From contig NZ_KB731324.1 of assembly GCF_000353285.1 (NCBI RefSeq), forward strand, positions 2,684,577 to 2,748,576: a DNA stretch of 64,000 nucleotides. Reading direction: 5' to 3'. The DNA comes from Leptolyngbya boryana PCC 6306 (lineage in GTDB: Bacteria; Cyanobacteriota; Cyanobacteriia; Leptolyngbyales; Leptolyngbyaceae). Made by a program: the position numbers and the translations under genes. The notes beneath the pieces are model-generated. The model was not told where the DNA came from and did no database searches. It saw only the letters and a list, made by a program, of their open reading frames with translations. Below are positions 1 through 8,417 of the stretch, in pieces; the first letter of the stretch is position 1, and each line of letters begins with the position of its first letter.

Positions 1-310
1 GAGAATCAATCATCACTGATCCCAGTCCTGCCCCAGTTCTCACCAATCCTTGCGCCAAAAAACCCTGAAACAGTGCGCCATCGACTAGGGCGAAGAAACT
101 AATCCAAAGCCATGCTGCCCACCCTTGTGGTTGCGATCGCTTCATCCAAATTGCTGCCAATAAAACCAGAATTCCCGCAGGGAGTAAACGCACCCCTGCC
201 ATAAAAAAAGGCGTGGTATTGGGAATGACTCCTTTCATCGCGACCATTGCAGTTCCCCATAGGAAAAAAGGTGCGATGAGCAGGAAAGGCGATCGAGATT
301 TGAGTGACAT
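1..310 (-). CDS. EamA/DMT-family transporter, N-terminal part (cut by window edge)
   Basis: The minus-strand frame opens with ATG at 310 and stays open to base 1, giving about 103 residues. The start (MSLKSRSPFLLIAPFFLWG) is followed by hydrophobic segments; the motif FFLWGTAMVAMKGVIPNT near residues 16-33 and the second helix FFMAGVRLLPAGILVLLAAI are typical of the first EamA repeat of drug/metabolite transporters. Such proteins are inner-membrane exporters with ten helices; the substrate cannot be deduced. Only the first three or so helices are in the window. It is divergent from sppA, sharing an upstream region of about 120 bases. Confidence 0.8.
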   Translation of the reverse strand, partial: MSLKSRSPFLLIAPFFLWGTAMVAMKGVIPNTTPFFMAGVRLLPAGILVLLAAIWMKRSQPQGWAAWLWISFFALVDGALFQGFLAQGLVRTGAGLGSVMIDS

Positions 311-429
311 GGGCAATTAGGAATGAGGCTACTCTAATCTTAGTAAATTATGTAGATTCGTTAAGTATTCTTTATAGCGATGGCGATCGGATTCGTTAGA
401 ATCAAACATACTTGTGATGGTTGAAATTT

Positions 430-1269
430 ATGGTTCGGTTCTTTAGAAAACGTGGGTCACGAAAACAGATTGCTCGAATTGAGGTGAAAGGCGCGATCGC
501 AGGTGCAACTCGAAAAAGAGTGCTTGAAAATCTCAAAGTGATTGAGGAAAGAGAATTTCCAGCTCTATTGCTGAGAATTGATAGCCCGGGCGGAACCGTA
601 GGCGATTCTCAGGAAATTTACGAAGCGCTGAAACGATTGCGCGAAAAGGTAAAGATCGTTGCGAGCTACGGCAATATTTCGGCTTCAGGTGGCGTTTACA
701 TTGGCATGGGCGCACAGCACATTATGTCGAATCCTGGAACGATTACAGGTAGTATTGGCGTGATTCTGCGTGGGAATAATATTGAGCGTCTGCTCGAAAA
801 AGTTGGCGTTTCCTTCAAAGTGATCAAATCAGGTCCGTACAAAGATATTTTGTCGTTCGATCGAGAACTGACTGAGCCTGAGCAAAAAATCCTACAAGAA
901 CTGATTGATATTAGCTATTCTCAATTCGTTCAGACCGTTGCAGAGTCACGAAACCTCCCAGAGGAGACGGTCAGAACGTTTGCAGATGGGCGGATTTTTA
1001 CCGGACAGCAGGCACTCGCTTTAGGAGTTGTCGATCGCTTGGGAACTGAAGAAGATGCCCGTCGTTGGGCTTGTGAATTGGTTGGGCTTGATCCTGAGAA
1101 AACCAAGACATTTAACTTTGAAGAGAAGAAGTCGGTTGTGAGTCGATTCACGTCGAACGATCGCTTAGACGGACTAATTGGAGCCTTGCCGCCGTTGGTT
1201 GTCGGAATGGATTGGTTGGAATTTGAACTTGAGACTTGTGGGTTGCCTCTGTGGTTATACCGCCCTTAA
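430..1269 (+). CDS. sppA: Signal peptide peptidase SppA (short, 36K type)
   Basis: A serine peptidase of family S49 that degrades cleaved signal peptides in or at the membrane. The 279-residue protein has the S49 hallmarks: DSPGGTVGDS near residues 51-60, nucleophile Ser86 in NISASGGVYIG, and the general-base Lys138 in SGPYKDIL, so the Ser-Lys dyad is intact. The length fits the short single-domain form rather than the 67K double-domain form. The frame is open from a TTG at 421, but ATG 430 (MVRFFRKRGSRK) is the more ordinary start. No strong N-terminal membrane helix is seen, only a basic start. aroH follows 78 bases downstream, possibly in the same transcript. Confidence 0.88.
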   Translation: MVRFFRKRGSRKQIARIEVKGAIAGATRKRVLENLKVIEEREFPALLLRIDSPGGTVGDSQEIYEALKRLREKVKIVASYGNISASGGVYIGMGAQHIMSNPGTITGSIGVILRGNNIERLLEKVGVSFKVIKSGPYKDILSFDRELTEPEQKILQELIDISYSQFVQTVAESRNLPEETVRTFADGRIFTGQQALALGVVDRLGTEEDARRWACELVGLDPEKTKTFNFEEKKSVVSRFTSNDRLDGLIGALPPLVVGMDWLEFELETCGLPLWLYRP

Positions 1270-1347
1270 GCGTAAAGAATGAAGCAATGATCCGGATTCA
1301 ATCTATATCCCTTCGTTGATAAGCTAGTGGATTGAGACGAGCAAGAT

Positions 1348-1758
1348 ATGGAGGATACCCACGTGCATTGGCGAGTACGAGCAATTCGGGGAGCGACCAC
1401 CGCTTCAGAAAATACGATCGAGGCAATTCGGGAAGCGGTGACGGAGTTATTAGACGAGTTGGAGGCTTACAACACGTTAGACCCTGATGAGATCGTCAGT
1501 GCTACGTTTACGGTGACGAAAGATCTTGATGCGATTTTTCCGGCTGCGATCGCTAGAGAACGCGCGCATTGGGCAAATGTGCCGCTAATCGACGTGCAGC
1601 AAATGTATGTGAAGGGGAGTTTAGAGCGGTGTATCCGGTTTTTGATTCATTTCAATACGCCTGATCCGAATGTGAAAATTCACCACCCTTATCTGAGACA
1701 AGCAAAAAATCTTCGTCCAGATTGGACGATCGCTCAAATTGCTGGAACGCAAAGTTAG
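1348..1758 (+). CDS. aroH: Chorismate mutase, AroH type
   Basis: Converts chorismate to prephenate, the committed step toward phenylalanine and tyrosine. The 136 residues match the monofunctional AroH fold (trimeric, about 120-130 residues). The start region VHWRVRAIRGATTASENT contains the conserved active-site Arg of the RAIRGATT motif; FTVTKDLDAIFPA and ERAHWANVPLIDVQQMYV are also typical, with LERCIRF carrying another substrate-binding Arg. The protein is complete, starts at ATG 1348, and runs about nine residues longer than the Bacillus enzyme. Together with aroQ at 26244 this window carries two aromatic-pathway genes, but they are far apart. Confidence 0.93.
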   Translation: MEDTHVHWRVRAIRGATTASENTIEAIREAVTELLDELEAYNTLDPDEIVSATFTVTKDLDAIFPAAIARERAHWANVPLIDVQQMYVKGSLERCIRFLIHFNTPDPNVKIHHPYLRQAKNLRPDWTIAQIAGTQS

Positions 1759-1762
1759 ATTG

Positions 1763-1797
1763 CAAAAAAAACTGGGCATCTCTGGTAGAGATGCCCA
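1763..1797 (-). terminator. Rho-independent terminator of the HLIP gene
   Basis: A perfect 11-bp stem (TGGGCATCTCT at 1773-1783 with AGAGATGCCCA at 1787-1797) and a 3-nt loop. On the minus strand it is followed by a run of T (A-run at 1763-1771), so it ends transcription coming from the HLIP gene; it may also stop aroH read-through. Confidence 0.85.
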
Positions 1798-1849
1798 ACA
1801 GACTAGCTTTCAAGGTTGACCAGAATTTAAAAGAAAGATAACGATACGA

Positions 1850-2029
1850 TTACATCAGACCCAGGAAGCGCAATACGCCGCTACCTGTTAAATATTCAGT
1901 GATCAAAGCAGCCACAAAGCCGATCATTGCTAATCGACCATTCCATAGTTCAGCTTGCGGAGTGAAGCCAAATTTCCAAGCGTTACGATCCTCTACAGCA
2001 GGTGCTGTAATCTTTTGTGTGTCTTGCAT
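1850..2029 (-). CDS. High-light-inducible (HLIP/CAB-like) protein
   Basis: A one-helix chlorophyll-binding stress protein of the thylakoid membrane. The 59 residues begin [16 protein letters not shown] and contain the CAB motif [17 protein letters not shown] at residues 26-42: Glu27 and Asn30/Arg32 are the pigment- and helix-pairing positions. The frame can be extended upstream to 2089, but that extension is a hydrophobic stretch from an AT-rich promoter region, so ATG 2029 is chosen. HLIPs bind chlorophyll and carotenoid and protect photosystems during high light. A strong terminator follows. The 275-base gap to the divergent transporter gene at 2305 should hold both promoters. Confidence 0.88.
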   Translation of the reverse strand: MQDTQKITAPAVEDRNAWKFGFTPQAELWNGRLAMIGFVAALITEYLTGSGVLRFLGLM

Positions 2030-2304
2030 GGTAAGTACTCTGAACGCATTAGCTGTAAATATATTAACTAATATTACAAAAAGTGTCAAAGTATTACGAA
2101 TATGGTTAAGTGCGATACATAAAAGTTGCCTTAGAGAAATTTACAGGCGTAGAGACTTTAGAATTGCTAAAACAAGGATTGCTAGAACAGCGCAGATTCT
2201 CTTTTCCATACGGGAGAGAATGCAGCCTGAGGAGAAAGACTCGTAAATCAGTAAATCGCAACTTTCCGCAGGTCGGATAATACCCGGCTTCTGGATCTAG
2301 CGAT

Positions 2305-3741
2305 ATGATTAAAGACATTGATATTTGTAAAGAAACGTCAATGATTGTTTCTGACTCTGGTTTATCCAAACTCAAGGCATCCGTGACCGAGAAACTCTTC
2401 TTTGGGCATGAGCCATCTGCTGAGTTAATCGCGATTCTGCTGGTCTATTTTGTCCAAGGGATTCTCGGATTAGCTCGATTGGCTGTGAGTTTCTTTCTCA
2501 AAGACGAGCTACATCTCAATCCGGCTGAAGTCTCAGCACTGCTGGGTATTGTAGCGCTGCCCTGGATGATTAAACCTCTATTTGGGTTTATCTCGGATGG
2601 CTTACCGATCTTTGGATATCGTCGTCGTCCTTATCTGATTCTGTCTGGACTCATTGGAACCACAGCTTGGATTCTCCTGGCAACGGTTGTACATTCCGCT
2701 TGGGCGGCAACGTTGGCAATTTCATTAGGGTCTTTGTCTACCGCGATCGCAGATGTCATTGTCGATTCCCTGGTTGTCGAACGAGCCAGAGGCGAATCTG
2801 TAAGTGGCGCGGGTTCGTTGCAATCCCTAAGCTGGGGAGCTTCTGCATTGGGTGGTTTGATGACTGCCTACTTCAGTGGGGCATTGCTTCAGCAGTTTGA
2901 TACTCGAACGATTTTCTTAATCACCGCCACATTTCCGCTGATTGCTTCATCTGTGGCTTGGTTGATTGCAGAATCTCCAGTTACCTCGAAGCCTGATTGG
3001 TCAGTTGTGGGCGATCAATTGAAGCAATTGAAGCAGGCGATTACGCAGAAATCGATTTGGCTGCCAACTGCGTTTTTATTCTTGTGGCAAGCGACTCCAA
3101 CGGCTGAATCTTCGTTCTTTTACTTCTCAACGAATGAATTGGGATTTGAGCCGGAGTTTTTAGGGCGAGTTCGACTTGTCACGAGTATTGCCTCGATCGT
3201 TGGAATTTGGGTGTTTCAACGATTTCTCAAAGGGGTGCCATTTCGAGTTATTTTTGGCTGGTCTACCGTCATTTCAGCCGTTTTAGGATTGTCGATGATC
3301 CTGCTCGTGACGCATACCAATCGAGCATTGGGAATTGACGATCGCTGGTTTAGCTTGGGCGATAGTTTGATTCTGACGGTGATGGGACAGATTGCTTTCA
3401 TGCCTGTGCTCGTGCTTGCAGCAAGACTCTGCCCGCCGGGAGTGGAAGCGACCTTATTCGCGTTGCTAATGTCGGTTGTTAACTTGTCTGGATTAGTCTC
3501 ATACGAGTTTGGAGCGTTACTGACTCACTGGTTTGGTGTGACCGAGACAAACTTCGATAATCTATGGATTTTGGTCTTGATTACGAATTTGAGCACGTTG
3601 TTACCCTTACCTTTACTCGGTTGGCTGCCTGGGGCAGATGCGACGACTTCTGAGCCGATCAAACTTGCTGAGCCAGTTGGACAAGCTTTGGTTTCGGTCG
3701 GTAGCAGTGAAGTCGTTGAAGTCCAGAAAGATAGTGTTTAG
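2305..3741 (+). CDS. Folate/biopterin transporter (BT1/FBT family, MFS)
   Basis: A 478-residue membrane protein of about twelve helices. The family signature is plain near the N-terminus: YFVQGILGLARLAVSFFLKD, then NPAEVSALLGIVALPWMIKPLFGFISDGLPIFGYRRRPYL, as in BT1-type folate-biopterin transporters of plastids and cyanobacteria. Known members move folates or pterins across the inner membrane. ATG 2305 is used; ATG 2341 (MIVSDSGLSK) is an equally plausible start that removes a non-hydrophobic leader. Only 14 bases separate it from the downstream carotenoid oxygenase, so the two are probably co-transcribed, although no functional link is obvious. Confidence 0.85.
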   Translation: MIKDIDICKETSMIVSDSGLSKLKASVTEKLFFGHEPSAELIAILLVYFVQGILGLARLAVSFFLKDELHLNPAEVSALLGIVALPWMIKPLFGFISDGLPIFGYRRRPYLILSGLIGTTAWILLATVVHSAWAATLAISLGSLSTAIADVIVDSLVVERARGESVSGAGSLQSLSWGASALGGLMTAYFSGALLQQFDTRTIFLITATFPLIASSVAWLIAESPVTSKPDWSVVGDQLKQLKQAITQKSIWLPTAFLFLWQATPTAESSFFYFSTNELGFEPEFLGRVRLVTSIASIVGIWVFQRFLKGVPFRVIFGWSTVISAVLGLSMILLVTHTNRALGIDDRWFSLGDSLILTVMGQIAFMPVLVLAARLCPPGVEATLFALLMSVVNLSGLVSYEFGALLTHWFGVTETNFDNLWILVLITNLSTLLPLPLLGWLPGADATTSEPIKLAEPVGQALVSVGSSEVVEVQKDSV

Positions 3742-3755
3742 GAATTGATTGGATA

Positions 3756-5276
3756 ATGCAAGGATTTCAGCTTTTTGAACATGCAGCGACGGTTCCGACC
3801 CGTTCTTACAACACAGAAGAATGGCAACGCGGATATCGATCGCTGAAAGAAGAACATAGTTATTGGATTGAAGAGATTGAAGGCGAAATCCCGACTGAGC
3901 TAAACGGAACCTTGTTTAGAAATGGGCCTGGATTGCTTGATATCAATGGAGAACGGATTCAACATCCGTTTGATGGCGATGGCATGATTAGCGCGATCGC
4001 ATTTCACAACGGTCGTGCTCATTACCGCAATCGATTTGTTAAAACTGAAGGCTACTTAGCAGAACAAAAAACTGGAAAAATTCTCTATCGAGGCGTATTC
4101 GGCACTCAAAAAGCGGGTGGCTGGCTTGCGAATGCTTTTGATACTCGTATTAAGAATATTGCCAACACACAAGTGCTTTACTGGGGCGGTAAATTACTTG
4201 CCCTTTGGGAAGCCGCAGAGCCGCATCGGCTTGATCCGAAAACATTAGAGACGATCGGGTTAGAGTATTTCGATGGCGAACTCTCGAAAGGCGCACCGTT
4301 TGCAGCACATCCTTGGATTGATCCATCGAGTCAATTTGATCAGGGCAACCCTTGCTTAGTCAACTTCTCGATCAAGGCTGGATTATCCTTCACCATTAGC
4401 ATTTACGAATTGGATCTTGATGGCAAAATTGTTCGGCATCATGAGCATCCAGTTCCGGGATTTGCGTTTATTCATGATTTTGCTATCACGCCGAACTATT
4501 GCATCTTCTTCCAAAATCCAGTTGCGTTTAATCCTTTGCCGTTTTTAGCAGGACTGCGATCGGCAGGTGAATGTATCAAATTCCGCCCGGATCAACCCAC
4601 AAAAGTTCTGATTATTCCCCGCGATCCAGCCCTCAAAGCGAAACCGAAAATTCTTGAAACGCCTTCTGGTTTTGTGTTCCATCATGCGAATGCTTTCGAG
4701 CAAGATGGCGAAATTGTGCTTGATTCGATTTGCTATGAGAGCTTGCCTTCTGTTGAACCGGGTTCAGACTATCGCGAAACTGATTTCGATGCGCTTGCAC
4801 CGGGTCAGTTGTGGCGATTCCGCATGAATTTGGAATCGGGTACGGTCGATCGACAACTGCTCGAACCTCGCTGCTGTGAATTTCCTTTTATTCACCCTGC
4901 GCTCGCTGGACGACAGCATCGCTATGTTTATCTCGCTGCGGCTCATGCTGAAAGCGGGAATGCTCCCCATCAAGCGATTCTCAAAGTTGATGTTGAAACT
5001 GGAGAACGTCAGACTTGTAGTTTCGCACCCGATGGCTACGTTAGCGAACCTGTCTTTGTGCCGCGTGGAAAAGCTTCAGAATCTGGACTTTACACCGAAG
5101 TGCAAGGTGCAGAAGATGATGGATGGCTTATTGCAGTGGTCTTTGATGTGAAACGAGATCGCTCAGATGTGGTGATTGTTGATGCAAAGGATTTGAGTGT
5201 TGTTGCAAAGCTCCATTTGAAGCATCATATTCCTTACGGGCTGCACGGCTCGTTTACGCCGCATTACTTTGAATAG
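3756..5276 (+). CDS. Carotenoid oxygenase (RPE65/CCD family)
   Basis: A non-haem iron dioxygenase that cleaves carotenoids or apocarotenoids at a double bond. The 506-residue length is typical. The four iron-binding histidines are visible at His185 (AAHPWIDP), His240 (FIHDFAI), His309/310 (FHHANAFE) and His497 (GLHGSFTP). The entry motif ELNGTLFRNGPGLLDINGE with HPFDGDGMI near residues 48-78 is diagnostic. The exact substrate cannot be read; cyanobacterial members usually act on apocarotenals. It follows the pterin transporter by 14 bases and ends just before a bidirectional terminator. Confidence 0.9.
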   Translation: MQGFQLFEHAATVPTRSYNTEEWQRGYRSLKEEHSYWIEEIEGEIPTELNGTLFRNGPGLLDINGERIQHPFDGDGMISAIAFHNGRAHYRNRFVKTEGYLAEQKTGKILYRGVFGTQKAGGWLANAFDTRIKNIANTQVLYWGGKLLALWEAAEPHRLDPKTLETIGLEYFDGELSKGAPFAAHPWIDPSSQFDQGNPCLVNFSIKAGLSFTISIYELDLDGKIVRHHEHPVPGFAFIHDFAITPNYCIFFQNPVAFNPLPFLAGLRSAGECIKFRPDQPTKVLIIPRDPALKAKPKILETPSGFVFHHANAFEQDGEIVLDSICYESLPSVEPGSDYRETDFDALAPGQLWRFRMNLESGTVDRQLLEPRCCEFPFIHPALAGRQHRYVYLAAAHAESGNAPHQAILKVDVETGERQTCSFAPDGYVSEPVFVPRGKASESGLYTEVQGAEDDGWLIAVVFDVKRDRSDVVIVDAKDLSVVAKLHLKHHIPYGLHGSFTPHYFE

Positions 5277-5286
5277 ATTGCAACGC

Positions 5287-5320
5287 AAAAGAGCGATCGA
5301 ATAATTTCGATCGCTCTTTT
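5287..5320. terminator. Bidirectional terminator
   Basis: A perfect 14-bp inverted repeat (AAAAGAGCGATCGA at 5287-5300; TCGATCGCTCTTTT at 5307-5320) with a 6-nt loop, placed between two convergent genes. T-runs follow the stem on both strands. Confidence 0.88.
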
Positions 5321-5323
5321 GCA

Positions 5324-5902
5324 TCAGCGTCGTGAAAGTTCTCTTGCTGCGTAAATCCCGCCCAAGAAACCGAAAAGGTGTCCTTCCCAGGAGATACCGA
5401 AGCGACCCGGCAGCACTCCCCAAATCAAACCGCCATAGAGCAAGCCGACAGCGAGAGATAGCGCGATCGATAAACTACTCCGTTCAAAATAAGCTCGTGA
5501 GAGTAGAAAGCCGAAATAGCCAAAGACGACACCACTCGCCCCAATATGTAATCCTGCTGAACCAAATAACCAAGTTCCGATTCCGCTTGCTAAAGCGACG
5601 ATCACACTGACTTTGAAAAATTCAGGAATGCCGCGCAGCATCACAAACCAGCCCATGACAACGAAGGGAATGGTGTTACTAATGAGATGCTGAAAGTTCA
5701 GGTGTAGAAATGGGGCTAATAAAATACCTCGCAGCCCAATCGTGCTACGAGGATAGATGCCCAGGTAATTTAATCGACCGCCTAAAGCAATATCGACAAA
5801 TTCCAGCAGCCACATCGCGGCAACGATCGTGCCAAGGATTGCAATATGAGCTTTGATTTCATCACCGATTCCGTTGGGATCGTTATAGTCGCGTCGCGTC
5901 AT
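5324..5902 (-). CDS. Rhomboid-family intramembrane serine protease
   Basis: A 192-residue polytopic membrane protein with six helices. The catalytic dyad is present: Ser123 in the GASG motif (HIGASGVVFGYFGF) and His175 in WEGHLFGFLGG. The HLNFQHLISN stretch (67-76) supplies the His/Asn oxyanion region. Rhomboids cut transmembrane segments of substrate proteins in the lipid bilayer. The gene starts at ATG 5902 and ends 3 bases after the terminator with the convergent carotenoid oxygenase. htpX lies 53 bases upstream on the same strand, so two membrane proteases may be co-transcribed. Confidence 0.88.
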   Translation of the reverse strand: MTRRDYNDPNGIGDEIKAHIAILGTIVAAMWLLEFVDIALGGRLNYLGIYPRSTIGLRGILLAPFLHLNFQHLISNTIPFVVMGWFVMLRGIPEFFKVSVIVALASGIGTWLFGSAGLHIGASGVVFGYFGFLLSRAYFERSSLSIALSLAVGLLYGGLIWGVLPGRFGISWEGHLFGFLGGIYAARELSRR

Positions 5903-5955
5903 AGCGGTTTTTTGTGTTGAGATATTTCTGTTCTAGCACAGAGTTCTCAACGAAA

Positions 5956-6843
5956 TTAAGCCGCGATCGCCGATGAGCGTTGAGCCGCGAGTTCCATTAA
6001 GCGACGAATTCGTTCTTCGGTTGCAGGGTGAGTGCGGAAGAGAGACTGTAACCCTTGGGTTGATAGCGGATTCACAATTAAGAGCGGTGACATTGCCGGA
6101 TTTCCATTCATGGGGATTTGATGCCCAACGGTCTCCAATTTCTCTAGCGCACTTGCAAGAGCTAACGGGTTGGCAGTGAGTTCAGCAGAACCTTGATCTG
6201 CTGCAAACTCACGAGTTCGAGAAATTGCGAGTTGAATCAATGAAGCGGAAAGGGGGGCAAGAACAATCAGAAATAAGATGCCTAAAGGATTGTTGCCCCG
6301 GCGATTATTTCCGTAAACTGGCCCATATAGAGCGCCGAAGGTCAAGATGCGACCGAGAAAAGTGATGGCACCTGCGATCGTACCTGCAACCGCTTGCGTC
6401 AGCGTATCGCGATTCTTCACGTGAGTTAATTCGTGAGCGAGAACGGTTTCTAATTCTTCTGGAGACAGCAGATCAACAATTCCTTCTGTCACTGCTACAG
6501 AAGCATGTTCTGGATCGCGTCCGGTTGCGAAGGCATTGGGGGATTTAGTGGGAACGAAAAAGATTTTGGGCATGGGAATTTCCGCTCGATCGCTGAGTCG
6601 TTTCACCATGTCAAAGAGTTCGGGGGATTGTTCACGTTCGAGTGGCTGAGCAGCATAGGATGCAAGCGCAACTCGATCGGAGTAATACCATGACCCAAAG
6701 CTCGTGAAAGCTGCAAAGATTAGTCCTAAAATAAGACCTTGCTCATTTCCGACAAGATAGTAACCTGCTAAAACTAGGATTCCGCTTAAAAGTCCTAATA
6801 GTCCTGCTGTTTTAACTTGATTGATACCTAGCATGTTGATCAA
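5956..6843 (-). CDS. htpX: M48 zinc metalloprotease HtpX
   Basis: A 295-residue membrane-bound zinc protease for quality control of membrane proteins. Two N-terminal helices (about residues 11-31 and 36-54) precede the catalytic domain. Zinc ligands are in HELTH at 137-141 and Glu212 in SRTREFAADQGSAEL; FATGRDPEHASVAV around 105-118 is also typical of HtpX. ATG 6843 is used (MINMLGINQVKTAG); ATG 6834 is possible. It is transcribed toward the rhomboid gene. Confidence 0.9.
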   Translation of the reverse strand: MINMLGINQVKTAGLLGLLSGILVLAGYYLVGNEQGLILGLIFAAFTSFGSWYYSDRVALASYAAQPLEREQSPELFDMVKRLSDRAEIPMPKIFFVPTKSPNAFATGRDPEHASVAVTEGIVDLLSPEELETVLAHELTHVKNRDTLTQAVAGTIAGAITFLGRILTFGALYGPVYGNNRRGNNPLGILFLIVLAPLSASLIQLAISRTREFAADQGSAELTANPLALASALEKLETVGHQIPMNGNPAMSPLLIVNPLSTQGLQSLFRTHPATEERIRRLMELAAQRSSAIAA

Positions 6844-6898
6844 ATTTTGAAGGGGCAGTCTGATTGTCTAAATTTACGTTGTGATTTGACTCTATCTG

Positions 6899-7768
6899 AT
6901 GATTGAATCCTCTTTCTCCGACAGAACGAAATTTCGGATGGGTTGTGCAATATGGGCATATAAGCAATGGGTAGGCGATCTGTTTCCCCCGAAAAGCAAA
7001 GCCTCTGATTTTCTGAATCTCTATAGTCGTCGTTTTGCTTGTGTCGAGGGCAATACGACGTTTTATTCCATTCCCGATCGCGCTACAGTCGGTCGCTGGA
7101 AATCCGAAACGCCTCTTGGCTTTAAGTTCTGCCCAAAGTTGCCGAAAACATTGACTCATTCTGGAAAACTTGCCTCGTCGATATCAGGAGCCTTGAAGTT
7201 TTTGGAACTCATGCAGGGACTCGACGATCGCTTAGGGGTCTTGTTTGCTCAATTACCTCCAAGCTATAGCCCTGCGAATTTTGCAGATTTAGAAACGTTT
7301 CTTCGCGGCTGGAAGGGTGCAGATTTGGCGTTAGAAGTTCGACATGCCCGATGGTTTCAAGAACCGCATCGCAGCCGCTTGAACGAGCTATTGCAAGAGT
7401 TAAAGATTGGGCGAGTGTTGCTAGATACACGTCCAATCTATGAATGCGAAGATGATCCGCAGTTGGAGAGCGAACGCAAAAAGCCGAAAGTTCCATTGCA
7501 GCCGGATGTGACTGCACCGTTTACTTTGATTCGATATATCAGCCATCCAACTTTGAATCAGCAGTATTTGGAAGAATGGGTAAAAATTGTCGATCGCTGG
7601 CTACAACAAGGCACAGAAATTTACTTTTTTGTTCATTGCCCTGTTGAAGAACATTCACCCCAAAACGCCCGCCAATTCCAAAGATTACTAGAGCAGCAAG
7701 ACGTGAATGTTCCGCCTCTTCCCTGGGATTTGATAGAACAACCGCCCTCACAGATGTCCTTGTTTTAA
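6899..7768 (+). CDS. DUF72 (YecE-like) protein
   Basis: A 289-residue TIM-barrel-like protein of the DUF72/YecE family. Signature segments are MGCAIWAYKQWVGDLFPP, FACVEGNTTFYSIPDRATVGRW, GFKFCPKLPKTLTH, and the C-terminal FFVHCPVEEHSPQNARQFQ. The biochemical role of the family is not established. It is divergent from htpX (55 bases between starts) and convergent with the antitoxin-like gene, 25 bases away. The start is ATG 6899. Confidence 0.85.
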   Translation: MIESSFSDRTKFRMGCAIWAYKQWVGDLFPPKSKASDFLNLYSRRFACVEGNTTFYSIPDRATVGRWKSETPLGFKFCPKLPKTLTHSGKLASSISGALKFLELMQGLDDRLGVLFAQLPPSYSPANFADLETFLRGWKGADLALEVRHARWFQEPHRSRLNELLQELKIGRVLLDTRPIYECEDDPQLESERKKPKVPLQPDVTAPFTLIRYISHPTLNQQYLEEWVKIVDRWLQQGTEIYFFVHCPVEEHSPQNARQFQRLLEQQDVNVPPLPWDLIEQPPSQMSLF

Positions 7769-7793
7769 TTTATTTCGTAGCTGTCGAGGAGCA

Positions 7794-8054
7794 TTATTCG
7801 TCTCGTCCTGGGATGGAGCAGTCTTCACGAATTTCATGCTGCCATGCGATAGGATCAATCCCTGAAAAAGCGCGATTTGCTGATAATCTCTCCAACACTT
7901 CAGCCATTTTTTGACCACGAGTAGCAGCATCTAAGCCTGTAGTTTCTTCTAAGACAGTAATATGCACTGGAATCGATTGCTCTCCCAATTCAGGAGCTTC
8001 ATCAAGCCACTCGATCGAATTGCCCTTTAAAACAGCCTTAAATGTTTGAAGCAT
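7794..8054 (-). CDS. Solitary antitoxin-like small protein
   Basis: An 86-residue protein beginning MLQTFKAVLKGNSIEWLDE, with IPVHITVLEE and a C-terminal WQHEIREDCSIPGRDE. This pattern (beta-hairpin start, acidic middle, tail of the form WQ-EIR-D-PLPGR) recalls cyanobacterial antitoxins that sit in front of PIN-domain VapC toxins. Here no toxin follows: the next gene downstream is the convergent DUF72 gene 25 bases away. The tail that normally docks the toxin is intact, so it may be an orphan antitoxin, or the toxin may be elsewhere. The family link is from memory of the pattern and should be treated as tentative. Confidence 0.6.
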   Translation of the reverse strand: MLQTFKAVLKGNSIEWLDEAPELGEQSIPVHITVLEETTGLDAATRGQKMAEVLERLSANRAFSGIDPIAWQHEIREDCSIPGRDE

Positions 8055-8122
8055 GAGGACACTTGTGATCTACATTTCTGTATTATCTCGCTTTTAAGTT
8101 TGGCTCAATTCGTTTGGTCAAA

Positions 8123-8392
8123 TTAGTACCAATTTTGAAGAACTCGCTTAAGAATATCACCAACGGAAGCGCCTACAAAAATGGCAAGAATTGAACTGGT
8201 GAAAGCAATCACCAAAATATCAATAAATGGATTTAATGTTGGGAACTGCGATTTGTAGCCGATTACCGTAGCAAACCAAATCGAGGCAGCAATCCAAATT
8301 CTCAGTTGTTTCCGAACTGAACCAGTTGACAGCGTTGGAGCTTGTTCAGATTCTATTTCAATGCCTGATTCGATTTCAGAGGGGTCTGTCAT
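8123..8392 (-). CDS. Small membrane protein, unknown
   Basis: An 89-residue protein that I do not recognise. The first 30 residues are acidic and soluble (MTDPSEIESGIEIESEQAP). Two hydrophobic segments follow (about residues 32-45 and 57-76), suggesting a two-helix membrane hairpin. The start is ATG 8392 with a TAGGAG-like ribosome site just upstream on the minus strand. It lies between the beta-propeller gene and the antitoxin-like gene on the same strand. Confidence 0.55.
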   Translation of the reverse strand: MTDPSEIESGIEIESEQAPTLSTGSVRKQLRIWIAASIWFATVIGYKSQFPTLNPFIDILVIAFTSSILAIFVGASVGDILKRVLQNWY

Positions 8393-8417
8393 ATTTCTCC
8401 TAGTTCTAACGATCCCA

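Noticed and set aside
1899-2246. Plus-strand frame across the HLIP gene
   Set aside because: Antisense shadow of a clear HLIP gene running into its promoter region.
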